This document shows, piece by piece, positions 8,467 through 15,190 of a stretch of 16,029 nt of DNA. The stretch's first letter is position 1; each line of letters begins with the position of its first letter. A program made the position numbers and the translations under genes. Source of the DNA: Acidobacteriota bacterium (GTDB lineage Bacteria > Acidobacteriota > Terriglobia > Terriglobales > Acidobacteriaceae); contig JAJXXG010001054.1 in NCBI GenBank assembly GCA_021781255.1, positions 1 to 16,029 of the forward strand, given 5' to 3'. The notes under the pieces were generated by a model. The model made no database searches, was not told where the DNA came from, and saw only the letters and a list, made by a program, of their open reading frames with translations.

Positions 8467-9665
8467 ACCTTCGCCTCAACGGACATTCCCGGACGAAGCC
8501 GCTCCAACTGGCCTTGCTGCGCGCTCAGCCGAATGCGGACCGGCATGCGCTGAACCACTTTGACAAAGTTCCCGGTCGCATTCTCAGGCGGCAGAACGCT
8601 GCTGCGTGCGCCCGTGATCGCCGGTATTCCTTCAATCGTGCCTTCGAAGTCCTCCTTCAATGCGTCAACATGAATCTTCGCGCGCTGCCCCGCTTGCATC
8701 CGGGCCAGTTGCGTTTCTTTGAAGTTTGCCGTGACCCATACATCGTCGCTGGCAACAATCATCATCAGGGGCTGCGCCTCGCTCACGCGATTTCCAAGCT
8801 CCGCGCTCCGCCCGGTCACAATCCCGCGCACCGGAGAAACAATGTGGCAAAAGCTCAGATCCAGAGCCGCTCGCTGCAGTTGTGCCGCTGCGGCTTCAAC
8901 GTTCGCCTCGGCAGTCGCCAGCTCGGCCTGCCGGATCGTGAGCTGGCGTGGTCCGGTCCGGGCTGTCTGCTCGCGCTTCGCGGCCTGCGCTTCGATCTCC
9001 GCCTTGCGTTCCTCAACCAGCTTCTCGGCAGATACCACGCTTGCTTTGGCCGCAGCAGCAGACGCCTCCGCTGACCGCGCAGCCGCAACCGAACGCTCAT
9101 AATCCTGGCGCGAAATCGTGCCCGCGCGAAACAGTTGCTCATAGCGTTGATGCTCAGCCTCATCGCGCGTCCGATACGCCTCTGCCTCCGCCAGCTTCGC
9201 TGAGGCGCTCGCCAGGTCCTGAGACGCCGCTGCCGAAGCCGCTTGAGCCTCAGCCAGTTGCGCATCGCCCGTAATCGCCGCCGCAACATTGTCCGCCTCA
9301 GTGATGGCCACGTTCGGGCGCTGCGAATTCAACTGCGCGACTGCCTGGTCGTATTGAGCCTTTGCCTGCGCATACGCGGCCTTTTGCTCGCTTGGATCGA
9401 GGTCGGCCACAACCTGGCCCGCTTCAACCACCTGGTTATCCGATACATACACCGAGGCGACCGTGCCCGAAATCCTCGAGCTCACTACATTCAGGTGCCC
9501 GTCCACCTGCGCGTTATCCGTGGTCTCGTATCCATGGGAGTACACTCCCCACCCACCCGCCGCCCCGCAAGCCAGCAGTGCTGCGAGACCGGCAATCAAA
9601 ATCCGCGTGGCTTTCGTCTCTTTTCGTGTAGAAGAGAGCACTTCAAGTTTTGCAACCTGTGGCAT
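8454..9665 (-). CDS. emrA: HlyD/EmrA-family membrane fusion protein
   Basis: This 403-aa periplasmic adaptor has a short cytoplasmic N-terminus, one membrane helix (about 20-42), a first half-lipoyl segment (GHLNVVSSRISGTVASVYV, 56-74, then VVEAGQVVADLD), a long alanine-rich coiled-coil hairpin (about 92-285), a second half-lipoyl segment (IVSPVRGIVTGRSAELGNRV) and a beta-barrel part (VWVTANFKETQLARMQAGQRA). YETTDNAQVDGH (46-57) is the typical EmrA signature. The adaptor bridges the DHA2 pump to an outer-membrane channel. It is the first gene of the pair and overlaps emrB by 13 bp. A near-consensus promoter lies directly upstream, with -10 only 8 nt from the ATG and no Shine-Dalgarno sequence, so the message is probably leaderless. 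Control by the divergent TetR-type regulator is inferred from the palindrome between -35 and -10. Confidence 0.92.
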   Translation of the reverse strand: MPQVAKLEVLSSTRKETKATRILIAGLAALLACGAAGGWGVYSHGYETTDNAQVDGHLNVVSSRISGTVASVYVSDNQVVEAGQVVADLDPSEQKAAYAQAKAQYDQAVAQLNSQRPNVAITEADNVAAAITGDAQLAEAQAASAAASQDLASASAKLAEAEAYRTRDEAEHQRYEQLFRAGTISRQDYERSVAAARSAEASAAAAKASVVSAEKLVEERKAEIEAQAAKREQTARTGPRQLTIRQAELATAEANVEAAAAQLQRAALDLSFCHIVSPVRGIVTGRSAELGNRVSEAQPLMMIVASDDVWVTANFKETQLARMQAGQRAKIHVDALKEDFEGTIEGIPAITGARSSVLPPENATGNFVKVVQRMPVRIRLSAQQGQLERLRPGMSVEAKVWLN

Positions 9666-9673
9666 AATTAAAA

Positions 9674-9702
9674 AAGATACTGACCAGTCGGTTTCTTGTC
9701 AA
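9674..9702 (-). promoter_or_regulatory. Sigma70-type promoter of the emrA-emrB operon
   Basis: Read on the minus strand, TTGACA (9702-9697) is a perfect -35 box, followed by an ideal 17-bp spacer and TATCTT (9679-9674), a 4-of-6 match to the -10 box. The expected start of transcription falls at about 9665-9668, at or next to the emrA ATG. Confidence 0.75.
9679..9692. promoter_or_regulatory. Probable TetR-type operator in the emrA promoter spacer
   Basis: ACTGACCAGTCGGT is an imperfect palindrome of the form ACnGACnnGTCnGT, with 10 of 14 positions symmetric. It lies almost wholly within the spacer between the -35 and -10 boxes of the emrA promoter, 51 bp before the tetR-type gene. A bound dimer would block RNA polymerase. 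Binding by the adjacent regulator is inferred from position and symmetry. Confidence 0.65.
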
Positions 9703-9742
9703 TGCAAAAAATTGCGGGAAATGGTTAAATGAGGTCTTGATC

Positions 9743-10357
9743 ATGCAAGCTGCGAGCAAACAACAACTTCGGACCAGGGAAACGCAGGCCCGGCTCTTGA
9801 GCGCTGCCGAAGAGGTCTTCGTGCGCGACGGCTATGAGGCCGCACAACTCGATGCAATCGCCGCCGCTGCCGGCAGAAGCAAGGGCGCCGTCTACACCCA
9901 CTTCAAAAGCAAAGAGGACCTCTTCCTTGCCCTCTTCGAGCACCGTACCCGGTCCACCATCGACGGCCTCATGAGCAGTCTTCGCAAATGTGCGAATCGC
10001 GAGCAGAGCCTGAAGGTCTTTCGCGAGTTCTATGTCGGCCTCGTGCATGACAAGGCATGGCCCATCCTCACCCTCGAATTCAAGCTCTTCGCGCTCCGCC
10101 ATCCAGAATCGAAGGAGCGCCTCCGCAAAGCCTTCGAAATGTCCAAGCCGACACAGGATGACGCAACCTACGAGCAGATGTTCGGTCGATCCGCACGGAG
10201 CAAAACTGCAGGCAACGACGCGATGCTGCTCGCGTTGGGCCCGGTTGTTTCCGGCTTGATCCTTGAGAGCAACTTCGAGCCCGAGATTCTTTCAGAAAAG
10301 GCTCTTCGCCGCATCCTGGGCCGCATCTTCGATGCTCTCGTCTCACCCCGCCGCTAG
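9743..10357 (+). CDS. TetR/AcrR-family transcriptional regulator of the efflux operon
   Basis: This 204-aa protein has the N-terminal TetR DNA-binding domain at about residues 9-56: TRETQARLLSAAEEVFVRDG, then LDAIAAAAGRSKGAVYTHF (helix-turn-helix) and KSKEDLFLALFEHR. The remaining part is the helical ligand-binding and dimer domain, which differs in every member. It is divergent from emrA-emrB, the usual layout for a local repressor released by a pump substrate. The ATG at 9743 was chosen because GAGG at 9731-9734 lies 8 nt before it; a TTG two codons upstream (9737) would be only 2 nt from that site. The gene ends with a double arginine and TAG. The inducer cannot be predicted. Confidence 0.88.
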   Translation: MQAASKQQLRTRETQARLLSAAEEVFVRDGYEAAQLDAIAAAAGRSKGAVYTHFKSKEDLFLALFEHRTRSTIDGLMSSLRKCANREQSLKVFREFYVGLVHDKAWPILTLEFKLFALRHPESKERLRKAFEMSKPTQDDATYEQMFGRSARSKTAGNDAMLLALGPVVSGLILESNFEPEILSEKALRRILGRIFDALVSPRR

Positions 10358-10512
10358 ATCCCGCCGCTTGGGCTTCTGCGGCAATGTTGCCCCGCATGCC
10401 ATTCCTCCTTTGCGTCAGCCGCTCAGTTCCTCTCCACTTCAATGCCTCGCCCTCTGTACCATAGAGGGCAAGGTCTGGATGCGACATCCGCAGCCTTGGC
10501 CCGGGAGACAAC

Positions 10513-12582
10513 GTGTCGCTGCCATTCACAGGCTCTTCAAACCGCCGCCAGTTTCTTCGCCGCCTGGGCCTTGCCGGGCTTGCTTCGTCGCTGCCTGGCT
10601 CGCGTTTGCTCTGTGCTGGCGACGCGCCTGTAGCAGCGGCCTCGGAATCATCCTACGTGCGCAACCGCGCTCCGCTCGCCCCTGGCGCATTCTCGTTTTT
10701 TCCGCTCGGCTCCATCCGCCCTGCCGGGTGGCTCAAGAGCCAGCTCCGCATCCAGGCCAACGGGCTCAGCGGCCATCTCGACGAAACCTGGCCGGACGTC
10801 GGCCCCAACAGCGGCTGGCTTGGCGGCGCGGGTGAATCGTGGGAGCGCGGTCCCTACTACCTTGACGGCCTGGTTCCGCTTGCCTGGCTGCTTGAAGACG
10901 ATCAGCTCAAGGCCAAGGCGCAGCGCTATATCGAATGGACGCTCAATCACCAGGCGCCCACTGGCATGTTCGGCCCCGCCTCCAACGATGACTGGTGGCC
11001 GCGCATCGTCATGCTCAAGGTCCTCGCGCAATATCAGGAGCTGACAGCCGACCCGCGCGTCATTCCGCTCATGGACCGCTACTTCCGCTATCAGCTCAGC
11101 CACCTCCCCACGCGCCCTCTGCGCGACTGGGGCAAGTTCCGCTGGCAGGATGAGGCCCTCACTGTGCTCTGGCTCTACAACCGCACCGGCTCGGCCTATC
11201 TCCTCGACCTCGCCCGCCTGCTTCACGCGCAGGGCTACGACTGGATGGCCCAGTACGCGGACTTCAAATACACCCAGCGCATCACGGCCGATTTCATCAA
11301 GCTCAACGAAGGCGGCGGACTCAAGGATCTGGCACTCTCCACCCACGGCGTCAACAACGCGCAGGCCATCAAGACCGGCCCCGTCTGGTCGCTCGTCTCC
11401 GGCGCGCCAGCTGACCGCGCTGCCGCATGGCAGATGCTCTCCGAGCTGGACAAGTATCATGGCCTCCCCAACGGCATGTTTTCCTGTGACGAGCATCTCT
11501 CCGGCCCCGACCCCTCGCAGGGTTCGGAGCTATGCTCCGTGGTCGAGTCCATGTTCTCGCTTGAACAGGCCCTCGCCATCACCGGCGATGCCTCGTTCGG
11601 CGACCGTCTTGAGCGCCTCGCCTTCAACGCCTTGCCCGGCACGTTCACTGATGACATGTGGGCCCATCAATATAATCAGGAGCCAAACCAGGTCGAGTGC
11701 AGCCTGCACTCCAAGCCGTGGGTCTCCGACGGTCCCGAGTCCAATCTCTACGGCCTCGAGCCAAACTTCGGCTGCTGCACCGCCAACTTCCATCAAGGCT
11801 GGCCCAAGTTCGCCAATAGCCTCTTCATGCTCTCCGGCGCGCAGGACTCCGATGCAGAGGATGGCTTGGTCGCCGCGGCCTATGCGCCCTGCGAGCTGCG
11901 CACCGTCCTGCGCGGCGTCCCCGTGCACATCGTCGAAGAGACCGATTATCCCTTCCGCGGCACGGTCCGCCTCACCGTCAATCCCGCGTCTCCGTTGCGT
12001 TTCCCGCTCCAGCTCCGCATTCCCGCATGGGCCGCCGGCGCAACCATTCGCGTCAACTCGCAGCCTGCGCCCCCGCCCGCAGCAGGCACGTTCGCGCTGA
12101 TCCAGCGCACCTGGCGCGCAGGCGACCGCGTGGAAATCGTGTTCCCCATGGCCCCGCGCATCTCCCGCTGGTTCCACAATTCCATCGCCGTCGAACGCGG
12201 ACCGCTGGTTTTCTCCTATGGCATCGGCGAAAGCTGGGTCAAGCTGCGCGACCGCGGCATGACCGCCGACTGGCAGGTGTTTCCGTCAACCCAGTGGAAC
12301 TACGCGCTCAGCGTCGATGCGGACAATCCAGCAAGGAGCATTACCGTCGCCGAGGCTGAATTCGGTGAGGATGTCTTCGCCGGGCGCCATGCTCCCGTGA
12401 GGATCAGCGTCAAGGCGCGCAAGCTCGATGCGTGGCGCGCAGTGGACGGCGTCGCCAATCCTCTTCCGCAAAGCCCCGTCAGCAGTAGCGAGCCCGAGGA
12501 AACCATCACGCTCATTCCCTACGCCGCCGCAAAGCTGCGCATCACCGCCTTTCCGCAATTGGCCCCAGACAAGCCGGCCTGA
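10513..12582 (+). CDS. Tat-exported GH127-type beta-L-arabinofuranosidase (DUF1680)
   Basis: This 689-aa protein begins with a twin-arginine signal (NRRQFLRRLGLAGLASSLPG, residues 10-29), so it should be exported folded. The body matches DUF1680/GH127: an (alpha/alpha)6 barrel up to about 440 with GWLGGAGESWERGPYYLDGL and the THGVNNAQAIKTGPVW segment, then beta-sandwich domains. The active site can be placed by known HypBA1 chemistry, where a cysteine nucleophile bound to zinc acts with a glutamate: E339 and C341 in SELCSVVE, and C421-C422 in FGCCTANFHQGW. This predicts cleavage of beta-L-arabinofuranosyl residues from plant glycoproteins or arabinans, though the wider DUF1680 group includes other activities. 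The GTG at 10513 was chosen because GGGAG at 10503-10507 precedes it and the Tat signal follows. It is the first gene after tetR, 155 bp downstream; that gap shows nothing convincing. Confidence 0.85.
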   Translation: MSLPFTGSSNRRQFLRRLGLAGLASSLPGSRLLCAGDAPVAAASESSYVRNRAPLAPGAFSFFPLGSIRPAGWLKSQLRIQANGLSGHLDETWPDVGPNSGWLGGAGESWERGPYYLDGLVPLAWLLEDDQLKAKAQRYIEWTLNHQAPTGMFGPASNDDWWPRIVMLKVLAQYQELTADPRVIPLMDRYFRYQLSHLPTRPLRDWGKFRWQDEALTVLWLYNRTGSAYLLDLARLLHAQGYDWMAQYADFKYTQRITADFIKLNEGGGLKDLALSTHGVNNAQAIKTGPVWSLVSGAPADRAAAWQMLSELDKYHGLPNGMFSCDEHLSGPDPSQGSELCSVVESMFSLEQALAITGDASFGDRLERLAFNALPGTFTDDMWAHQYNQEPNQVECSLHSKPWVSDGPESNLYGLEPNFGCCTANFHQGWPKFANSLFMLSGAQDSDAEDGLVAAAYAPCELRTVLRGVPVHIVEETDYPFRGTVRLTVNPASPLRFPLQLRIPAWAAGATIRVNSQPAPPPAAGTFALIQRTWRAGDRVEIVFPMAPRISRWFHNSIAVERGPLVFSYGIGESWVKLRDRGMTADWQVFPSTQWNYALSVDADNPARSITVAEAEFGEDVFAGRHAPVRISVKARKLDAWRAVDGVANPLPQSPVSSSEPEETITLIPYAAAKLRITAFPQLAPDKPA

Positions 12583-12621
12583 ACGATTCCTCATGAACCC
12601 GCCCGGCCACCTGCCGCAGCC

Positions 12622-12627
12622 TATAAT
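12622..12627 (+). promoter_or_regulatory. Possible -10 box of the CDGSH gene
   Basis: A perfect TATAAT lies 46 nt before the ATG in the gap after the GH127 gene. No good -35 box is seen 16-18 bp upstream, so the promoter is tentative. Confidence 0.4.
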
Positions 12628-12673
12628 TCAATACGTTCGCCATAGCATCATCATCCCCAAAGGAGTGTCACGC

Positions 12674-12913
12674 ATGTCTGAGCCAACCATTGCCCGCAAG
12701 AGCCCCTACCCGGTCGAGGTGGAGGCTTCAAAAACTTATTTCTGGTGCGCCTGCGGTTTGAGCGCCAAACAGCCCTTCTGTGACGGAAGCCACAAGGGCA
12801 CTGGCCTCACCCCGGTCAAGTTCGAAGCCACAGAGTCAAAGACCATCTACTTCTGCGGATGCAAGCACAGCGCCAACAAGCCCTTCTGCGATGGCACCCA
12901 CGCCAGGCTCTAG
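12674..12913 (+). CDS. Double-CDGSH iron-sulfur protein
   Basis: This 79-aa protein has two complete CDGSH iron-sulfur motifs of the pattern C-x-C-x2-S-x3-P-x-C-D-G-[ST]-H. The first is CACGLSAKQPFCDGSH (ligands C25, C27, C36, H40) and the second is CGCKHSANKPFCDGTH (C61, C63, C72, H76). Each should hold one [2Fe-2S] cluster with three Cys and one His ligand, as in mitoNEET and, for the tandem form, human CISD3 (MiNT). It has no signal peptide or membrane segment, so it is probably cytosolic. Likely roles are redox sensing, electron transfer or iron-sulfur handling; no partner is evident nearby. The ATG at 12674 has a strong AAAGGAG site 8 nt upstream. It is 91 bp after the GH127 gene and is followed by a strong hairpin, so it probably forms its own transcript. 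Confidence 0.92.
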   Translation: MSEPTIARKSPYPVEVEASKTYFWCACGLSAKQPFCDGSHKGTGLTPVKFEATESKTIYFCGCKHSANKPFCDGTHARL

Positions 12914-12920
12914 CTTGCGC

Positions 12921-12951
12921 GGAAGCCTGCCGCCAAACTCGGCAGGCTTCC
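12921..12951 (+). terminator. Perfect 12-bp hairpin after the CDGSH gene
   Basis: GGAAGCCTGCCG and CGGCAGGCTTCC form a perfect 12-bp stem with a 7-nt loop, 7 nt after the stop codon. It is well placed as a transcription terminator, but the sequence after it (TGCGGCGACG) has no U-run, so termination may be imperfect or the hairpin may protect the 3' end of the mRNA. Confidence 0.6.
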
Positions 12952-13125
12952 TGCGGCGACGCAGTGCCGGAATCGCAATTTTGGTCTAAAATAATCTTCA
13001 GCAACGCCATGGCCTTGCATCAGCCCATCCCGGCCTTCCTCTAGCGGCGCCCGCCGCCTGCAGATCTCCGCGTCATTTTCCTTTCCACATCAATAATCTG
13101 AGAAATGCATAACCCCGGAGGGGCC

Positions 13126-14202
13126 GTGATTGACCGTTTGGAACAAATGGACCAGCGCTATAACGAACTGCAATCTCAGTTCGCATTGCCTGAGGTGTTG
13201 AACGACCACGAGCGCTATCACAAGACCGCCAAGGCGCTGCGCGAAATTGAGCCCGCCGTGGAGAAGTACCGCGCGCTGAAGCAGGTGCATCAGGGGCTGG
13301 TTGACGCGCGCGCCATGCTGGCCGAGAGCGATCCCGATCTGCGCGCCATGGCCGCCGAAGAGATCGCCGCGCTTGAGCCCCGCGAGGCCGCCATCCAGGA
13401 AGAATTGAAGTTTCTGCTGCTGCCCAGGGACCCCAACGACGAGAAGAACGTCATCCTTGAAATCCGCGCCGGCACGGGCGGGGACGAGGCATCCCTCTTC
13501 GCCGCTGAAATCTTCCGCATGTACACCCGCTTCGCAGAGCAGCATCGCTGGAAGGTCGAGGTCCTCTCGCTTTCCGAATCCGGCATCGGCGGCTATAAGG
13601 AAGTCATCGCTATCATCGAGGGCGACCGCGTCTACTCCCAGCTCAAGTGGGAGAGCGGCGTCCACCGCGTGCAGCGCGTCCCCGCCACTGAAACCCAGGG
13701 CCGCGTTCACACCTCCGCCGTCACCGTCGCCGTCCTGCCTGAAGCCGAAGACGTAGATGTGAAGATCGAAGCCAAAGACCTGCGCATTGACACCTTCTGC
13801 TCCTCCGGCCCCGGCGGGCAGTCCGTCAACACCACTTACTCCGCCGTCCGCATCACCCACCTGCCCACCAACACCGTCGTCAGTTGCCAGGACGAGAAAT
13901 CGCAAATCAAAAATCGCGAGAAAGGCATGCGCGTCCTCCGTTCCCGCCTCTATGAAATGGAAATGGATCGCCAGAATGCCGAGCTCGCCGCCGCCCGCAA
14001 ATCGCAGGTCGGCACCGGCGACCGCAGCGAGAAAATCCGCACCTACAACTTTCCCCAGAACCGCCTCACTGACCACCGCATCGGACTCACGCTCCATCAG
14101 CTCGACCTCATTATGGAAGGCCGCCTGCAGCCCATCGTCGATGCGCTCATGGCCCACTATCAGGCCGAGCAGTTGAAAGCGGAATCCCACCAGGCCGCCT
14201 GA
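13126..14202 (+). CDS. prfA: Peptide chain release factor 1
   Basis: RF1 reads UAA and UAG in the ribosomal A site and releases the finished protein. The whole family pattern is present (358 aa from this start; E. coli RF1 has 360). Motifs, numbered from this start, are AGTGGDEA (115-122), the stop-codon-reading tripeptide PAT (186-188) in [15 protein letters not shown], which marks RF1 rather than RF2, and GGQ (230-232) in [17 protein letters not shown], which reaches the peptidyl transferase centre. The GTG at 13126 is preferred because GGAGGGG lies just before it and the product then starts like other RF1 proteins ([12 protein letters not shown]). An ATG at 13105 would add seven residues and has a weak ribosome site. 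Its stop overlaps the prmC start by one base, so RF1 and its methylase are made together. Confidence 0.93.
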   Translation: MIDRLEQMDQRYNELQSQFALPEVLNDHERYHKTAKALREIEPAVEKYRALKQVHQGLVDARAMLAESDPDLRAMAAEEIAALEPREAAIQEELKFLLLPRDPNDEKNVILEIRAGTGGDEASLFAAEIFRMYTRFAEQHRWKVEVLSLSESGIGGYKEVIAIIEGDRVYSQLKWESGVHRVQRVPATETQGRVHTSAVTVAVLPEAEDVDVKIEAKDLRIDTFCSSGPGGQSVNTTYSAVRITHLPTNTVVSCQDEKSQIKNREKGMRVLRSRLYEMEMDRQNAELAAARKSQVGTGDRSEKIRTYNFPQNRLTDHRIGLTLHQLDLIMEGRLQPIVDALMAHYQAEQLKAESHQAA

Positions 14203-15089
14203 TGACGCTGCGCGAATCGCTCGACGCAGGCGCAGCCCGCCTCAGCGCCGGACCGCATCCAGCACGCGCGCGCCGCGATGCCGAAACGCTGCTGCTCCAT
14301 CTCACCGGCAAAAATCGCGCATGGCTGCTTGCCCATCTCGACGACCCATTCGGCGGATGCACAGCCGTCCAGTTCGCCGCCCTGCTCAACCGCCGCCTCA
14401 CTGGCGAGCCCATCCAGTACATCACCGGCGAAGCCGAGTTCTATGGCCTGCCCTTCCACGTAACGCCCGCTGTCCTCATCCCCCGCCCTGAAACCGAACA
14501 CCTCGTCGAGAGAGTCCTCGAACTCGTCGCACCGGGTGCCCCAGAGCCTGCCCTGAGCTTGTCGAAGGGTCTCGCAGAGACCTGGGAAGGAAGCATCCTC
14601 GACGTCGGCACCGGCTCCGGCGCCATCGCCGTCACACTGGCCCATCACCTGCCCTACGCGCGCATCACGGCCATCGACGCCTCCGCGCCCGCTCTCGCCA
14701 TCGCCGAAGAGAACGCACAGCGCAACTCCGTCACCGTCCGCTTTCTCCACGGCGATCTCCTCGCCCCCGTGATTGGCGAGCAGTTCCACATCATCGTCTC
14801 CAACCCGCCTTACGTTTCCAGCGCCGACCGCGATACCCTCGCCGTTGAAGTCCGCGAGCACGAGCCCCATCTCGCCCTCTTCGCTGGCGACGACGGCCTC
14901 GCCATCTATCGTCGCCTCATCCCCGCCGCTTTCCGCTCACTCGCTCCCGGCGGCTTCCTCGTTCTAGAAATCGGCTGCGGCCAATCCGCCGCCGTCCAGG
15001 CCATCCTCGCCTCCGCCGGCTTCCAGCACATCCACGTCACACCTGACCTGCAAGGCATCCCGCGCGTCGTCACCGCGCAGCGCCCCTGA
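14202..15089 (+). CDS. prmC: Release factor glutamine methyltransferase PrmC (HemK)
   Basis: PrmC transfers a methyl group from S-adenosylmethionine to the glutamine of the GGQ motif in RF1 and RF2. The 295-aa protein shows a helical N-terminal domain (1-75), VLIPRPETEHLVE (91-103), the SAM-binding motif I DVGTGSG (134-140) and the catalytic NPPY (201-204), which holds the target glutamine. The start ATG shares its A with the prfA stop (TGATG), so translation is coupled and no separate ribosome site is needed. The protein is slightly longer than the usual 275-290 aa; the extra residues lie at 111-128, where a short palindromic repeat encodes PALSLSKG in the loop just before motif I. That loop varies in the family and lies outside the catalytic motifs, so the enzyme is probably still active. 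Confidence 0.93.
   Translation: MTLRESLDAGAARLSAGPHPARARRDAETLLLHLTGKNRAWLLAHLDDPFGGCTAVQFAALLNRRLTGEPIQYITGEAEFYGLPFHVTPAVLIPRPETEHLVERVLELVAPGAPEPALSLSKGLAETWEGSILDVGTGSGAIAVTLAHHLPYARITAIDASAPALAIAEENAQRNSVTVRFLHGDLLAPVIGEQFHIIVSNPPYVSSADRDTLAVEVREHEPHLALFAGDDGLAIYRRLIPAAFRSLAPGGFLVLEIGCGQSAAVQAILASAGFQHIHVTPDLQGIPRVVTAQRP
14541..14570. repeat. Short palindromic repeat element inside prmC (PALSLSKG-type)
   Basis: The core at 14551-14569, CCCTGAGCTTGTCGAAGGG, has CCCT/AGGG inverted ends. It matches the dispersed short repeat known from many bacterial genomes for its CTTCGACAAGCTCAG core, read here as PEPALSLSKG in frame (the other strand reads FDKLRAG). Only one copy is seen in this window; that it is a dispersed repeat comes from prior knowledge. 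Confidence 0.65.
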
Positions 15090-15190
15090 CCATCTCAAAA
15101 TCCAGTAAAAACGCGGCTTCGAGCGCGCTCCAGGCCATCCATCGCAATGACCAATGTTGTAGACTCTTCTCCGAAAGGACCGTTTTCCCC

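Noticed and set aside
10648..11496. A 282-codon open frame on the minus strand, antisense to the GH127 gene
   Set aside because: No motif or signal, and the opposite strand carries clear GH127 features over the same bases.
12987..12992. TAAAAT as a possible -10 box for prfA
   Set aside because: It is a reasonable -10 match, but no -35 box is found at a suitable distance; too weak to annotate.
13009..13044. An 11-codon micro-ORF (MALHQPIPAFL) in the prfA leader
   Set aside because: It has no ribosome binding site and no sign of attenuation structure around it, so it is probably chance.
13090..14190. A 366-codon open frame on the minus strand, antisense to prfA
   Set aside because: It mirrors the well-recognised RF1 gene almost end to end, shows no recognisable domain, and arises from the GC-rich third codon positions of prfA.
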